A DNA stretch of 64,000 nucleotides from Lederbergia citri (GTDB lineage: Bacteria > Bacillota > Bacilli > Bacillales > Bacillaceae_C), in the NCBI RefSeq assembly GCF_018343625.1, contig NZ_JAGYPG010000003.1:654202-718201 (forward strand), given 5' to 3'. The notes beneath the pieces were generated by a model. The model made no database searches and was not told the DNA's origin. It saw only the letters and a program-made list of their open reading frames with translations. Shown here piece after piece: positions 17,330 to 25,256 of this stretch; the stretch's first letter is position 1; every line of letters starts with the position of its first letter. A program made the translations under genes and the position numbers.

Positions 17330-17906
17330 TGTTGTTTCCCCCTAATAAAATGTCTAAGATGTGTAAAGCTTGTTCGATTTGTTCTGATAATTCTTCGTCA
17401 TCGTATAAATTAATTTCCCAAAAGATTCCGTCCAATAATAAGATGAATTGTCGAGTTAGGTTAATTGTTTCTTCATCAGATTTTTCCGGATGGTCGCGTT
17501 TGATTAGGTGGTGTAAAGAGTCAATCATCCACGCATCAAATTTATTCATATGTTCATGGAGAAACTTTTTTATTTCAGCTGGTGGAGAAGTGATAAGGGA
17601 AATATAGGCATTCGTCTCATTCATATTGTTTTTATGGTACTCAACTGTCCCTTTCATCAATGTTGCGAAAATATCTAAGATTGGTTTTTCGCGTACTTCC
17701 TCCAGTATGGTTTGCATGCGTTCGAAATGGTTTTCCAATAATTTTTGAAAAGCAGCGACGAATAAAGCTTCTTTATTTTTATAAAAAAAATAAATGGAGG
17801 CAGGTTTGATTCCGACCTCTTTCGCGATTTTTTGCATTGTCGCCCCATGATAGTTATGTAGCGAATACTGATGAATCGCCGCTTCCAAAATTTTGTCTTT
17901 AGTCAA
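17322..17906 (-). CDS. TetR family transcriptional regulator of the hydantoinase operon
   Basis: About 194 aa from TTG 17906, which is 8 nt after AGGTGG; two GTG codons at 17918 and 17915 overlap that ribosome site and are less likely starts. The N-terminal helix-turn-helix reads ATMQKIAKEVGIKPASIYFFYKNKEALF, here split as TetR HTH positions about 21-48. The C-terminal ligand domain is not recognisable to a specific class. It heads the operon and an 18-bp palindrome covers its promoter-proximal region, so autoregulated repression of the permease and the two enzymes is likely. Confidence 0.85.
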   Translation of the reverse strand: MTKDKILEAAIHQYSLHNYHGATMQKIAKEVGIKPASIYFFYKNKEALFVAAFQKLLENHFERMQTILEEVREKPILDIFATLMKGTVEYHKNNMNETNAYISLITSPPAEIKKFLHEHMNKFDAWMIDSLHHLIKRDHPEKSDEETINLTRQFILLLDGIFWEINLYDDEELSEQIEQALHILDILLGGNNNE

Positions 17907-17916
17907 AATATTCACC

Positions 17917-17934
17917 ACCTAATGATCATTAGGT
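17917..17934. promoter_or_regulatory. 18-bp perfect palindrome, probable TetR operator
   Basis: ACCTAATGATCATTAGGT is fully palindromic. It lies directly downstream of the -10 of the tetR operon and includes the ribosome site, which is classic for a self-regulating TetR repressor. Confidence 0.8.
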
Positions 17935-17936
17935 AA

Positions 17937-17965
17937 ATGATAATACATGTTTTTCTCCAAATCAA
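17937..17965 (-). promoter_or_regulatory. Promoter of the tetR-permease-DUF917-hydantoinase operon
   Basis: On the minus strand TTGATT (17965-17960) and TATCAT (17942-17937) are 17 nt apart. The palindromic operator starts 2 nt further downstream, so bound repressor would cover the transcription start. Confidence 0.6.
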
Positions 17966-18097
17966 GCACATTTTTATTCATAGAAAAGTATATTTATAAC
18001 CCGAATAAATAATCTATCCTTTATATGATTGTGATAAAGCGCATACATGTTGTATGATTTTGGCAAAGAGAATTAAGGCGGGAGGTGCGGATATTAA

Positions 18098-19000
18098 GTG
18101 CACATTGTCATTGCAGGTGGAAGTGGTTTTGTTGGAAAAGCACTGCAAAATCGACTCTTACAAAACGGGCATGACATTACGATACTTACTAGAAAAAGAG
18201 AAAAGGTCGCTGAGTCAAATCGCTTGCGAGCTGTAGAATGGTTAAATCCAAATAGCGAGCCTGAAAAATATCTTAAAAGTGTCGATGCAATCATAAACCT
18301 AGCAGGTGAGTCGATTAATGGCATTAGATGGACGAAGGCGAAAAAGAAACGGATCGTTCAAAGTAGAACCCGTGCGACACGAGAAATCGTTAGACTCATA
18401 GAAAAATTGGATCCGAAACCAAAGGTGCTCGTAAACGGATCAGCGGTTGGATATTATGGGATGTCAGATGTGGAAACTTTTACGGAGGAATCGAAGCCAC
18501 ACGCTAACGATTTTTTAGCAAGTGTCGTAAGAAGGTGGGAAGACGAAGCTTCACAGGCAGAAAATCTGGGTGTTCGGACTGTTTTTGCTCGGCTAGGCGT
18601 CGTCCTTGGTAAGGGAGGAGCACTTCCTCTTATGGCACTCCCTTATAAAATGGGAGTGGGTGGTCGTATTGGCTCAGGAAATCAATGGGTGCCTTGGGTC
18701 CATCAAGCTGATGTGGCGGGATTATTGCTTTTTGCCATTGAAAATGAATCGATTTCTGGCCCTCTTAACGTGACTTCACCGAATCTAGTGAAAAATAACG
18801 ATTTTGGGAAGACGATTGGACATGTCCTCCATCGCCCGCATTGGCTGCCTGTTCCTAGTTTTGCGATGAAAGCGATGCTCGGAGAAATGAGTGAAATGCT
18901 TTTAAGTGGACAGTGTGCGATACCGCAAAAAGCGAAGCAAAATGGATATACCTTTCAATATCCTAAACTGGATCAAGCTTTGGAAAATATTTTACGATAA
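18098..19000 (+). CDS. yfhF: TIGR01777-type epimerase family protein YfhF
   Basis: 300 aa from a GTG start with GGGAGG 9-10 nt upstream. The N-terminal Rossmann motif IAGGSGFVGKAL, then NLAGESINGIRW, GSAVGYYG and RLGVVLGKGGALP, are the hallmarks of the YfhF/SDR39U1 group of atypical SDR proteins. A C-terminal DUF1731-like segment begins near PVPSFAMKAMLGEM. The cofactor is probably NADP(H); no reaction is established for the family in Bacillus. The end of the gene contains the promoter of the downstream thiamine-related operon. Confidence 0.88.
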   Translation: MHIVIAGGSGFVGKALQNRLLQNGHDITILTRKREKVAESNRLRAVEWLNPNSEPEKYLKSVDAIINLAGESINGIRWTKAKKKRIVQSRTRATREIVRLIEKLDPKPKVLVNGSAVGYYGMSDVETFTEESKPHANDFLASVVRRWEDEASQAENLGVRTVFARLGVVLGKGGALPLMALPYKMGVGGRIGSGNQWVPWVHQADVAGLLLFAIENESISGPLNVTSPNLVKNNDFGKTIGHVLHRPHWLPVPSFAMKAMLGEMSEMLLSGQCAIPQKAKQNGYTFQYPKLDQALENILR

Positions 19001-19019
19001 TCTACATCTCTGCTATACT
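18991..19019 (+). promoter_or_regulatory. Promoter of the TPP-controlled operon
   Basis: TTTACG and TATACT are 17 nt apart, the -35 lying in the last codons of yfhF. Transcription would start about 20 nt before the riboswitch. Confidence 0.55.
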
Positions 19020-19039
19020 AGATATTGATAAAATAATAT

Positions 19040-19135
19040 GGAATGTGGGGGTACCGGTGTGGCCGGTTGAGAGTGCATCCATTAGATGCTGACCCTTTGA
19101 ACCTGCTCTGGCTCATACCAGCGAAGGGAACATGA
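19040..19135 (+). promoter_or_regulatory. TPP riboswitch (THI element)
   Basis: The conserved thi-box parts are present in order: GGGGGTACC...GGTTGAGAGT, then GACCCTTTGAACCTG, then CATACCAGCGAAGGGAA. TPP binding should favour the terminator at 19166-19197 and switch off the HMP-precursor transport operon. Confidence 0.95.
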
Positions 19136-19165
19136 ATTCATTCATACATAATGAATGTTCTTTCA

Positions 19166-19197
19166 GGTGTCCAGGTTCTATACTTGGGCATCTTTTT
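19166..19197 (+). terminator. Terminator of the TPP riboswitch expression platform
   Basis: GGTGTCCAGG pairs with CTTGGGCATC through Watson-Crick and three G-U pairs and is followed by TTTTT, 40 nt before the thiY start. Confidence 0.85.
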
Positions 19198-19239
19198 CGT
19201 TTATGAGGTTCGCTTTCCAATAACGGAGGGAAAAGTAGA

Positions 19240-20217
19240 ATGAAAAAATGGTTGACTAGTTTGCTTGTTTTGGTGTTACTCACGGGTTGTGGTGGAGTGA
19301 AAAAGGAAGACAATGGCGGTCAAAAAAAGGTGACTGTCGTGTTGGATTGGACGCCGAACACGAACCATACGGGTTTATACGTGGCAAAGGAAAAAGGATA
19401 TTTTAAGGATGAAGGTTTGGATGTCGACATTATCATGCCAGGAGAAGCGGGTGCCGATAATTTAGTCGCATCTGGAAAGTCTGAATTTGGGATTAGCTAT
19501 CAAGAAAGTATAACTGAAGCGCGTGTACAAGATGTTCCGATTGTCTCAATCGGAGCGGTTATTCAGCATAATACATCTGGCTTCGCTTCACCTGTAGAGA
19601 AGAATATTAAATCCCCAAAAGATTTTGAAGGAAAAACATATGGCGGCTGGGGTGCACCGCTTGAACAAGCTGTGCTCGCATCGCTCATGAAAGTAGAAAA
19701 TGCTGATATCGACAAACTTGAAATCGTGAATATGGGAGACACAGACTTTTTTACAGCAGTAAAACGAGATGTTGATTTTGCATGGATTTATTATGCATGG
19801 ACCGGAGTCGAAGCTGAACTACGCGGAGAAAAAATCAATATGATTTATTTGACAGATTATACGGATAAACTGGATTATTATACACCGGTTATTTCAACGA
19901 ATGAGAAAATGATTGAGAATGATCCAGATACAGTAAAAGCTTTTATGGCTGCTGTTTCAAAAGGTTATGAGTTTGCGATTGATAATCCTAGCGAAGCTGC
20001 TGATATTTTAATAAAAGCTGTACCAGATCTCGACCCTGAGCTTGTAAAGAAAAGTCAAGAATGGCTAGCTGCTAAGTATCAGGATGATGCACAACGTTGG
20101 GGAGAACAGAAACAAGAAGTCTGGAAAAATTATATGGACTGGATGCTTGAAAAGGGATTGCTTGAAAAAGAAATTGATGTTGAAAAAGCATTTACGAATG
20201 AATTTTTACCTAAATAG
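19240..20217 (+). CDS. thiY: ThiY-like HMP-precursor-binding lipoprotein
   Basis: 325 aa. The N-terminal signal peptide ends in the lipobox LLTGC with the lipidated Cys at about residue 17. The mature protein starts with VVLDWTPNTNHTGLYVAKE, the signature of the NMT1/THI5-like family that binds N-formyl-4-amino-5-aminomethyl-2-methylpyrimidine. It would be anchored outside the membrane as the receptor of ThiX/ThiZ. A TPP riboswitch lies directly upstream and the ribosome site GGAGGG precedes the ATG, consistent with salvage of thiamine breakdown products. Confidence 0.92.
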   Translation: MKKWLTSLLVLVLLTGCGGVKKEDNGGQKKVTVVLDWTPNTNHTGLYVAKEKGYFKDEGLDVDIIMPGEAGADNLVASGKSEFGISYQESITEARVQDVPIVSIGAVIQHNTSGFASPVEKNIKSPKDFEGKTYGGWGAPLEQAVLASLMKVENADIDKLEIVNMGDTDFFTAVKRDVDFAWIYYAWTGVEAELRGEKINMIYLTDYTDKLDYYTPVISTNEKMIENDPDTVKAFMAAVSKGYEFAIDNPSEAADILIKAVPDLDPELVKKSQEWLAAKYQDDAQRWGEQKQEVWKNYMDWMLEKGLLEKEIDVEKAFTNEFLPK

Positions 20218-20229
20218 GAGGAGTTTCTG

Positions 20230-20520
20230 ATGGCAAATTCATTAATTAGCATACAAATTATTCCCAAAACAAAAAATGGCGAAAGTGTTATTCCGTATGT
20301 AGATGAAGCGATCAAAATCATTGATGAATCAGGAGTGAAATATGAGGTTCATCCACTAGAGACAACAATGGAAGGCGAATTGACTGTGTTAATGAGTGTG
20401 ATAGAAAAAATGAATGAACGGATGATAGAAATAGGCAGCAGTAATGTCATTTCCCAAGTAAAAATTTTATATCAGCCATCCGGCATTACGATGGATCAGT
20501 TGACGGAGAAATATAGCTGA
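20230..20520 (+). CDS. Thiamine-binding (MTH1187/YkoF-type) small protein
   Basis: 96 aa with the Thiamine_BP/DUF77 pattern (SIQIIPKT near the start, VDEAIKIIDESGVKYEVHPLETTMEGE in two parts, then a C-terminal VKILYQPSG). The family forms ferredoxin-like tetramers and includes proteins that bind thiamine or its hydroxymethylpyrimidine part. It is 12 bp after thiY and shares one base with the thiX start, inside the TPP-controlled operon. That supports a role in thiamine-precursor handling, perhaps as a cytoplasmic carrier. Confidence 0.82.
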   Translation: MANSLISIQIIPKTKNGESVIPYVDEAIKIIDESGVKYEVHPLETTMEGELTVLMSVIEKMNERMIEIGSSNVISQVKILYQPSGITMDQLTEKYS

Positions 20521-21275
20521 TGAGAGATGTGTTTATGAAAGGATGGAGGCCAGCGTTGGTCCTCCTTCTTTTACTTTTCATTTGGGAAGTCGTTGTGAAC
20601 GTTGCAGAAATACCAGGCTGGCTGTTACCCGCTCCATCGGCAATTTTAAAAGAAATGATCGTTGGCTTCGATCATTTTTCTGCACATTTAATATCTACTA
20701 TCGGACTTTCAGTTGGAGGATTTATCATAGGATGTTCGATAGGTTTGCTTGTTGCTGTGATATTGCATTTAGTTCCGAAAGTTCAAGAGGCCGTATATCC
20801 ACTTCTTATTCTTTCACAAAATGTGCCCATTATTGTATTGGCACCATTGCTTGTCATTTGGTTTGGCTTCGGGATTTTGCCAAAAATTATCGTCATTACT
20901 CTCGTATGTTTTTTCCCAGTGACGATAGCCGCCTTAGGAGGGTTTCGAAACACACCGCCTGAAATGAAGCATTATATGTTGATGGCTGGCGCATCCAAAA
21001 ATCAGATGTTTACTAAATTAGAATGGCCAAATTCACTTCCCGCCTTATTTTCCGGATTAAAAATATCCGCAACATATAGCGTGATGGGAGCGGTTATTTC
21101 GGAATGGCTTGGGGCTAAAAAAGGAATTGGTGTCTATATGACGCTCGCATCCTCATCATTTCGTACGGATCGAGTTTTTGTAGCAATTTTTATAATCATG
21201 ATTTTAAGTTTGTTGTTTTTCGGTACCATTACTTTATGTGAAAAATGGCTAGTCAAGTGGAGAAGGGAGGCGTGA
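20520..21275 (+). CDS. thiX: ThiX-like ABC transporter permease
   Basis: 251 aa with six predicted membrane spans and the EAA-type loop (MLMAGASKNQMFTKLEWPNSLP) that docks the ATPase. The overall sequence is of the SsuC/TauC/ThiX class. The ATG overlaps the stop of the preceding gene by 1 nt (TGATG). With thiY and thiZ it forms the importer for the formylaminopyrimidine precursor of thiamine. Confidence 0.9.
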   Translation: MRDVFMKGWRPALVLLLLLFIWEVVVNVAEIPGWLLPAPSAILKEMIVGFDHFSAHLISTIGLSVGGFIIGCSIGLLVAVILHLVPKVQEAVYPLLILSQNVPIIVLAPLLVIWFGFGILPKIIVITLVCFFPVTIAALGGFRNTPPEMKHYMLMAGASKNQMFTKLEWPNSLPALFSGLKISATYSVMGAVISEWLGAKKGIGVYMTLASSSFRTDRVFVAIFIIMILSLLFFGTITLCEKWLVKWRREA

Positions 21276-21280
21276 CGTAA

Positions 21281-22015
21281 ATGGGGTTCCTTGAGATTAA
21301 ACATATATCCAAAAGCTTTAATGGGCGTAATGTGCTGGATGACATTAGCCTAGAAGTGCAAGAAGGTGAGTTCGTCACGATTTTAGGTCCTTCCGGCAGT
21401 GGAAAAAGCACATTATTTCATGTAATTGGTGGTTTGTTGGTACCTGAACAGGGCTCTGTCATGCTTGACGGGGAAAATATTACTGGTAAACGCGGATTCA
21501 TAAGCTATATGCCGCAGCAACCAGCATTGTTTCCGTGGAGAACGGTATTGGAAAATGTAATGCTGGGACAGGAGCTGCATGAAAAAAGAGATGTTGAAAA
21601 AGCAACAGCGATGATTGAAAAAGCAGGACTGAAAGGATATGAGTATTCAAAGCCAAGTGAATTATCAGGGGGGATGAAACAAAGAGCTGCGTTTATTAGA
21701 GCATTGTTAAGTCCGCACTCCCTGATTTGCTTGGATGAACCATTCTCGGCTTTGGATGATTTTACACGCCTGGAAATGCATCAATGGTTGTTGTCAATTT
21801 GGGCAGAATTTCGAAGGACTATTTTATTTGTGACCCACAACATTGACGAAGCCTTGTTTCTTTCTGATCGTATCATCGTGTTGTCTAGCAATCCAGCTAG
21901 GGTTATTCACGAGGTAAAGGTTCCATTTGAACATCCAAGAGAGCGTGATTTACTTTTAATGGACGAATTTTTAACTTTGAAAAAAGAACTTTATGAGGCA
22001 GTAGGGAGGTTATGA
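21281..22015 (+). CDS. thiZ: ThiZ-like ABC transporter ATP-binding protein
   Basis: 244 aa with Walker A GPSGSGKST, Q-loop MPQQPALFPWRT, signature LSGGMKQR, Walker B LICLDEPFSALD and H-loop VTHNIDEA. This is the SsuB/TauB/ThiZ subclass of importers. It powers uptake through ThiX. It starts 5 nt after thiX, with a GGGAGG ribosome site inside the end of thiX, and its stop overlaps the region just before the TatD-family gene. Confidence 0.92.
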   Translation: MGFLEIKHISKSFNGRNVLDDISLEVQEGEFVTILGPSGSGKSTLFHVIGGLLVPEQGSVMLDGENITGKRGFISYMPQQPALFPWRTVLENVMLGQELHEKRDVEKATAMIEKAGLKGYEYSKPSELSGGMKQRAAFIRALLSPHSLICLDEPFSALDDFTRLEMHQWLLSIWAEFRRTILFVTHNIDEALFLSDRIIVLSSNPARVIHEVKVPFEHPRERDLLLMDEFLTLKKELYEAVGRL

Positions 22016-22017
22016 GA

Positions 22018-22791
22018 ATGGGGAAGATTATAGATGCTCATATTCATTTAGATCATTATAATCAAGAAGAAATTCCTTTGATCATGGAGGAATTGGAAAA
22101 CATTCATTGTACTAATCTTGTTTCTGTTTCGTTTGACTTGGAATCCTGTAAGAAAAATTTACGGTTGGCAAAACAATTTCCACAAGTGAAACCTGCATTT
22201 GGGTTTCATCCTGAACAAGAATTACCTTCAGAACAAGAAGTAATCGAGCTTTTTAACTGGATGTCTGACAATCGGGATGAAATGGTAACTGTTGGGGAAA
22301 TCGGTTTGCCATATTACTTGCTTAGTGAGAACCCGGGGATTGCTCTCGATCCGTACATACTTTTACTAGATGAATTTCTGAAATTCGCTAAGAGGTGGGA
22401 CAAGCCAGTTGTGCTTCACGCTGTCTATGATGATGCTCCCATCGTGTGCGATCTTCTAGAAAAGCATAATATTAAACATGCCCATTTTCATTGGTTTAAA
22501 GGTGATTCAATTACGATCGAACGTATGATTAAAAATGGCTATTTTATTTCAATAACCCCTGATGTTTTATATGAAGAGGAAATCAAACAGCTCGTTGCTA
22601 AATACCCTTTACGTCAAATGATGGTAGAAACAGATGGTCCTTGGCCTTTTGAAGGTGATTTTAAAGGAAAGATGACTCATCCAGCTATGATCCATGAATC
22701 GGTTAAGATGATTGCGAAGCATAAGAAAGAAGACCTGCCATTCGTTTATAAAAGTTTATATGAAAATACGAAACATTTTTATAGAATATAA
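22018..22791 (+). CDS. TatD-family metal-dependent hydrolase in the thi operon
   Basis: 257 aa from ATG 22018, which is 8 nt after GGGAGG (22004-22009); the ATG at 22012 is only 2 nt away from it. TatD/amidohydrolase metal ligands are visible in AHIHLDHY (near residue 8), VGEIGLPYYL, VLHAVYDD, HFHWFKGD and ETDGPWPF. It is the last gene of the TPP-regulated operon, overlapping or abutting thiZ. A role in hydrolysing an imported thiamine fragment is attractive because of this context, but the family includes nucleases and the substrate is unproven. Confidence 0.82.
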   Translation: MGKIIDAHIHLDHYNQEEIPLIMEELENIHCTNLVSVSFDLESCKKNLRLAKQFPQVKPAFGFHPEQELPSEQEVIELFNWMSDNRDEMVTVGEIGLPYYLLSENPGIALDPYILLLDEFLKFAKRWDKPVVLHAVYDDAPIVCDLLEKHNIKHAHFHWFKGDSITIERMIKNGYFISITPDVLYEEEIKQLVAKYPLRQMMVETDGPWPFEGDFKGKMTHPAMIHESVKMIAKHKKEDLPFVYKSLYENTKHFYRI

Positions 22792-22879
22792 AATATCTTG
22801 CTTTTTAGAAAAAGGGTAAATCCTCTCTTATTTGCTAAAATAATAATTGCTATTAATAAGAGAGAAGGTGTTTATAAGA

Positions 22880-23755
22880 ATGAAGAAAAGCTCTTCATTA
22901 GTATGGGAATATGTTCAGATCATGTTTGGGGCAACCCTCGTTGGTCTTTCGTATAATATGTTTTTGCTGCCGTCTAAACTAGCAGCGGGTGGTGTGTCGG
23001 GCGTCAGTACCCTTTTATACGAGTTGTTTCAATGGAATCCTGCATTCGTTCAAATTAGCATAAATTTACCATTATTTATCATTGGACTTCTTGTTTTAGG
23101 GAAAGATTTTAGCGCAAAGACATTAATAGGCACTGTTTTTGTTCCATTGTCTATTTGGTTAACGCAAGGGATGGATCTGCATATTAAGGAACCAATGTTA
23201 GGTGCAATTTATGGAGGAATTGTCCTTGGAGTCGGCCTCGGGATTGTATATCGCGGGGGTGGTTCTACTGGGGGAACTGCGATGATTGCACAATTATTAA
23301 AAAAATACACCGGGCTATCAAGTGGTTTTTCCCAGTTGCTCGTGGATGGCATCGTTGTTACCGCATCTGCATTTATTTTTAACTTGGAACTTGCCTTGTT
23401 TGCGATGATTTCCATTTATGTGACGAGCAAAGTTATCGATTTTGTTCAGCTGCAAACCTCTCCTACAAAGCTAGTGTTAATCATTACGGAAAATGAAGCG
23501 AAGATCCAACAGATAATCCGTGAGGAAATAGACCGTGGATTAACAAAAGTGAAATCACTCGGTGGATACACAAACAGAGAAAGAACGATGATTTTTTGCG
23601 TAGTCGAGCAATCGGAGGCCGTGTATTTGAAGAAGGTTCTTCAAGAACAGGAACCAACATCCTTTGTTGTTTTTCTAAACGCTTCCGAAATACTTGGCAG
23701 AGGTTTTTCAAAAGAAAAAGTGTTTGGTAGCGAAATAGAAACAGATAAGCATTAA
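22880..23755 (+). CDS. YitT family membrane protein (DUF161 + DUF2179)
   Basis: 291 aa from ATG 22880; an upstream TTG in frame has no ribosome site. The N-terminal two thirds form about five to six membrane spans with the family hallmark GGGSTGGTAMIAQL. The C-terminal soluble DUF2179 domain (LIITENEAKIQQIIREE, LGGYT) faces the cytoplasm. YitT proteins are abundant in Bacillus and probably transport or sense a small ligand, but none has a settled function. It is monocistronic or co-transcribed with the small gene 55 bp downstream. Confidence 0.85.
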   Translation: MKKSSSLVWEYVQIMFGATLVGLSYNMFLLPSKLAAGGVSGVSTLLYELFQWNPAFVQISINLPLFIIGLLVLGKDFSAKTLIGTVFVPLSIWLTQGMDLHIKEPMLGAIYGGIVLGVGLGIVYRGGGSTGGTAMIAQLLKKYTGLSSGFSQLLVDGIVVTASAFIFNLELALFAMISIYVTSKVIDFVQLQTSPTKLVLIITENEAKIQQIIREEIDRGLTKVKSLGGYTNRERTMIFCVVEQSEAVYLKKVLQEQEPTSFVVFLNASEILGRGFSKEKVFGSEIETDKH

Positions 23756-23810
23756 ATGTTTCATCCCCTTTTATTTAGGTAAAATGAAAAGTAAAAGTGG
23801 AGGGATGATG

Positions 23811-24023
23811 ATGAGTCACGAGCGAACCCAAAACAAAATAGACCGAGCCAAGACACTGGAAGAACGAAACGATAAAGACAAAGCATTTAAGAATGATCCG
23901 AAAAAGCAAGCCCAGCGTGATCAATTACTCATGCCAATTGATGATATATCGGACAAGCTCGTTGAAGATCGGGAAAAAAATGAGCAAGACAAAAGAGGCT
24001 CAAAGTCTTCAAAACAGTTATAA
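23811..24023 (+). CDS. Small, very hydrophilic unknown protein
   Basis: 70 aa from ATG 23811, which is 6 nt after GGAGGG; ATGs at 23805 and 23808 also lie in a row but are too close. The product is nearly all charged residues (K, D, E, R) with no membrane segment or cysteine, resembling the short lysine/glutamate-rich proteins of Bacillus whose function is unknown. A good terminator follows, which supports it being a real gene. I do not recognise a family. Confidence 0.6.
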   Translation: MSHERTQNKIDRAKTLEERNDKDKAFKNDPKKQAQRDQLLMPIDDISDKLVEDREKNEQDKRGSKSSKQL

Positions 24024-24036
24024 CTATACCGCAATC

Positions 24037-24065
24037 AAGGACCCCAAAAAATCGGGTCCTTTTGC
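24037..24065 (+). terminator. Rho-independent terminator
   Basis: AAGGACCC and GGGTCCTT pair perfectly around a 9-nt loop, followed by T residues. Confidence 0.88.
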
Positions 24066-24258
24066 ATTTATGGTATTCTATACCGGAATGAAGCAAACTT
24101 ATTTGGTTTTAAATAATTAAAGCTAATGAATCAGCATACAGAATAATAAATCAATGCTTACACACCTCCGTCGGACAACACTTCATGAATATTGTGTTTC
24201 TGTCCTTTTGAAAGCTCCAATTGGACAACAACCATTTTTAACGAATAAAAAGTATCGT

Positions 24259-24466
24259 CCCATAAGTCTTTCATCGTGTCCTCAAACGCAAAAAAGTCGT
24301 TCCCAAGGTAACGATGAAGTGTGCATCGTGCCTTTAAACGAGAAAAAGTGGTTCGAAAGGTAACGATGAAGCCTTCATTATGCCCTTAACCAAGAATAAG
24401 GGGGTTGCAAGGTCACGATGGAGCGTCCATCGTGACCTCAGGCAAGAAAAAGTGAAGTTCTCGGTG
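24259..24466. repeat. Minisatellite: four tandem copies of a 52-bp unit
   Basis: Copies at 24259-24310, 24311-24362, 24363-24414 and 24415-24466, with a decayed copy start at 24467 and a weaker relative to the left. Units share AAGAAAAAGTGG-type centres and the hairpin ACGATG...CATCGT at their start (intact in the second and fourth copies). A 52-bp period cannot keep one reading frame, so it is not coding. There are no spacers, so it is not a CRISPR array. Confidence 0.85.
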
Positions 24467-24576
24467 ACGATGATGCGAACATTTCATGCAAAATAAAAAC
24501 AGCCCAATTACACAAGCTACCCTCAATCCTCTACAATTCAATTTCAAAATTCATGAATGAAAATTAAATTAATATC

Positions 24577-24605
24577 TTGACATTCCTTTTTTAAACCGAT
24601 AAGAT
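24577..24605 (+). promoter_or_regulatory. Sigma-A promoter of the trp operon
   Basis: TTGACA (24577-24582) and TAAGAT (24600-24605) are 17 nt apart, directly before the first T-box leader. Confidence 0.8.
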
Positions 24606-24637
24606 GATAAATAATTCAAACTTAATGAATATTTCAG

Positions 24638-24896
24638 GCAGTGATGGAGAGTAGTAGCTGTTTTTTAGCACTATAGAGAGCTGGTGGTCGGTGCAAACCA
24701 GTGTGCAGAAATGGTGAATGGGCTTCTGAGCCACCAAACCGAAACTTTTCAAAAAGTAAGTAGGCTTTGGCGCGTACGTCTTTGCGTTAGTAAGACAGGT
24801 GATAAGCAGAATGCTTGTTACTGTTAAGAGAGCTGATTTTTGGCTAATAAAGGTGGTACCACGGGTTCCTCGTCCTTTGGATGAGGGCCCTTTTTG
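24638..24896 (+). promoter_or_regulatory. T-box leader 1, tryptophan specifier
   Basis: Contains the AGAGAG element of stem I, a specifier loop GAATGGGC with codon UGG at 24719-24721, and the T-box/antiterminator core AAAGGTGGTACCACGGG at 24849-24865. The competing terminator is at 24863-24896. Uncharged tRNA-Trp should stabilise the antiterminator and allow readthrough. Confidence 0.92.
24863..24896 (+). terminator. Terminator of T-box 1
   Basis: GGGTTCCTCGTCC pairs with the ATGAGGGCCC side of the hairpin, followed by TTTTT; it is mutually exclusive with the antiterminator. Confidence 0.85.
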
Positions 24897-24924
24897 TATT
24901 TTTTTAAAAGAAAATTGTAAATCG

Positions 24925-25231
24925 TTGATTAAGAGGAGTACACTTGGAACGACGTAAATAGAGAGCCGGTGATGGTGGAAATCCGGTACGAGCGACCTTG
25001 TGGAATGGGCTTAAGAGAGATTTCTTGAATCAAGAGTAGGGAAATCCGGTTTCCTCCGTTAAAAGGATAAAGTATCGGACTATTTTTAAAAAAGTTGGCA
25101 ATAGCCACTTCATTTTTCCCGGTCCCGTACTTGATGAGATGAAGATCAAAAGTCTTCAATAGAGGTGGCACCGCGGACGATTCGCCCTCTGTAAACACAA
25201 AACCAAATTGTGTTTGCAGAGGGCTTTTTTA
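24925..25231 (+). promoter_or_regulatory. T-box leader 2, tryptophan specifier
   Basis: A second complete T-box: AGAGAG at 24960-24965, specifier GGAATGGGC with UGG at 25006-25008, and core AGAGGTGGCACCGCGG at 25161-25176. Its terminator is at 25184-25231. No promoter is evident between the leaders, so they act in series on one transcript. Confidence 0.92.
25184..25231 (+). terminator. Terminator of T-box 2
   Basis: A 17-bp stem (GCCCTCTGTAAACACAA with its exact complement) around a 7-nt loop, then six T residues, 26 nt before trpD. Confidence 0.93.
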
Positions 25232-25256
25232 TATTCAAATTGAGAGGAGTATAAAC

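Noticed and set aside
24259..24466. CRISPR array
   Set aside because: The whole 52-bp unit repeats without unique spacers, copy identity is modest, and no cas genes are present.
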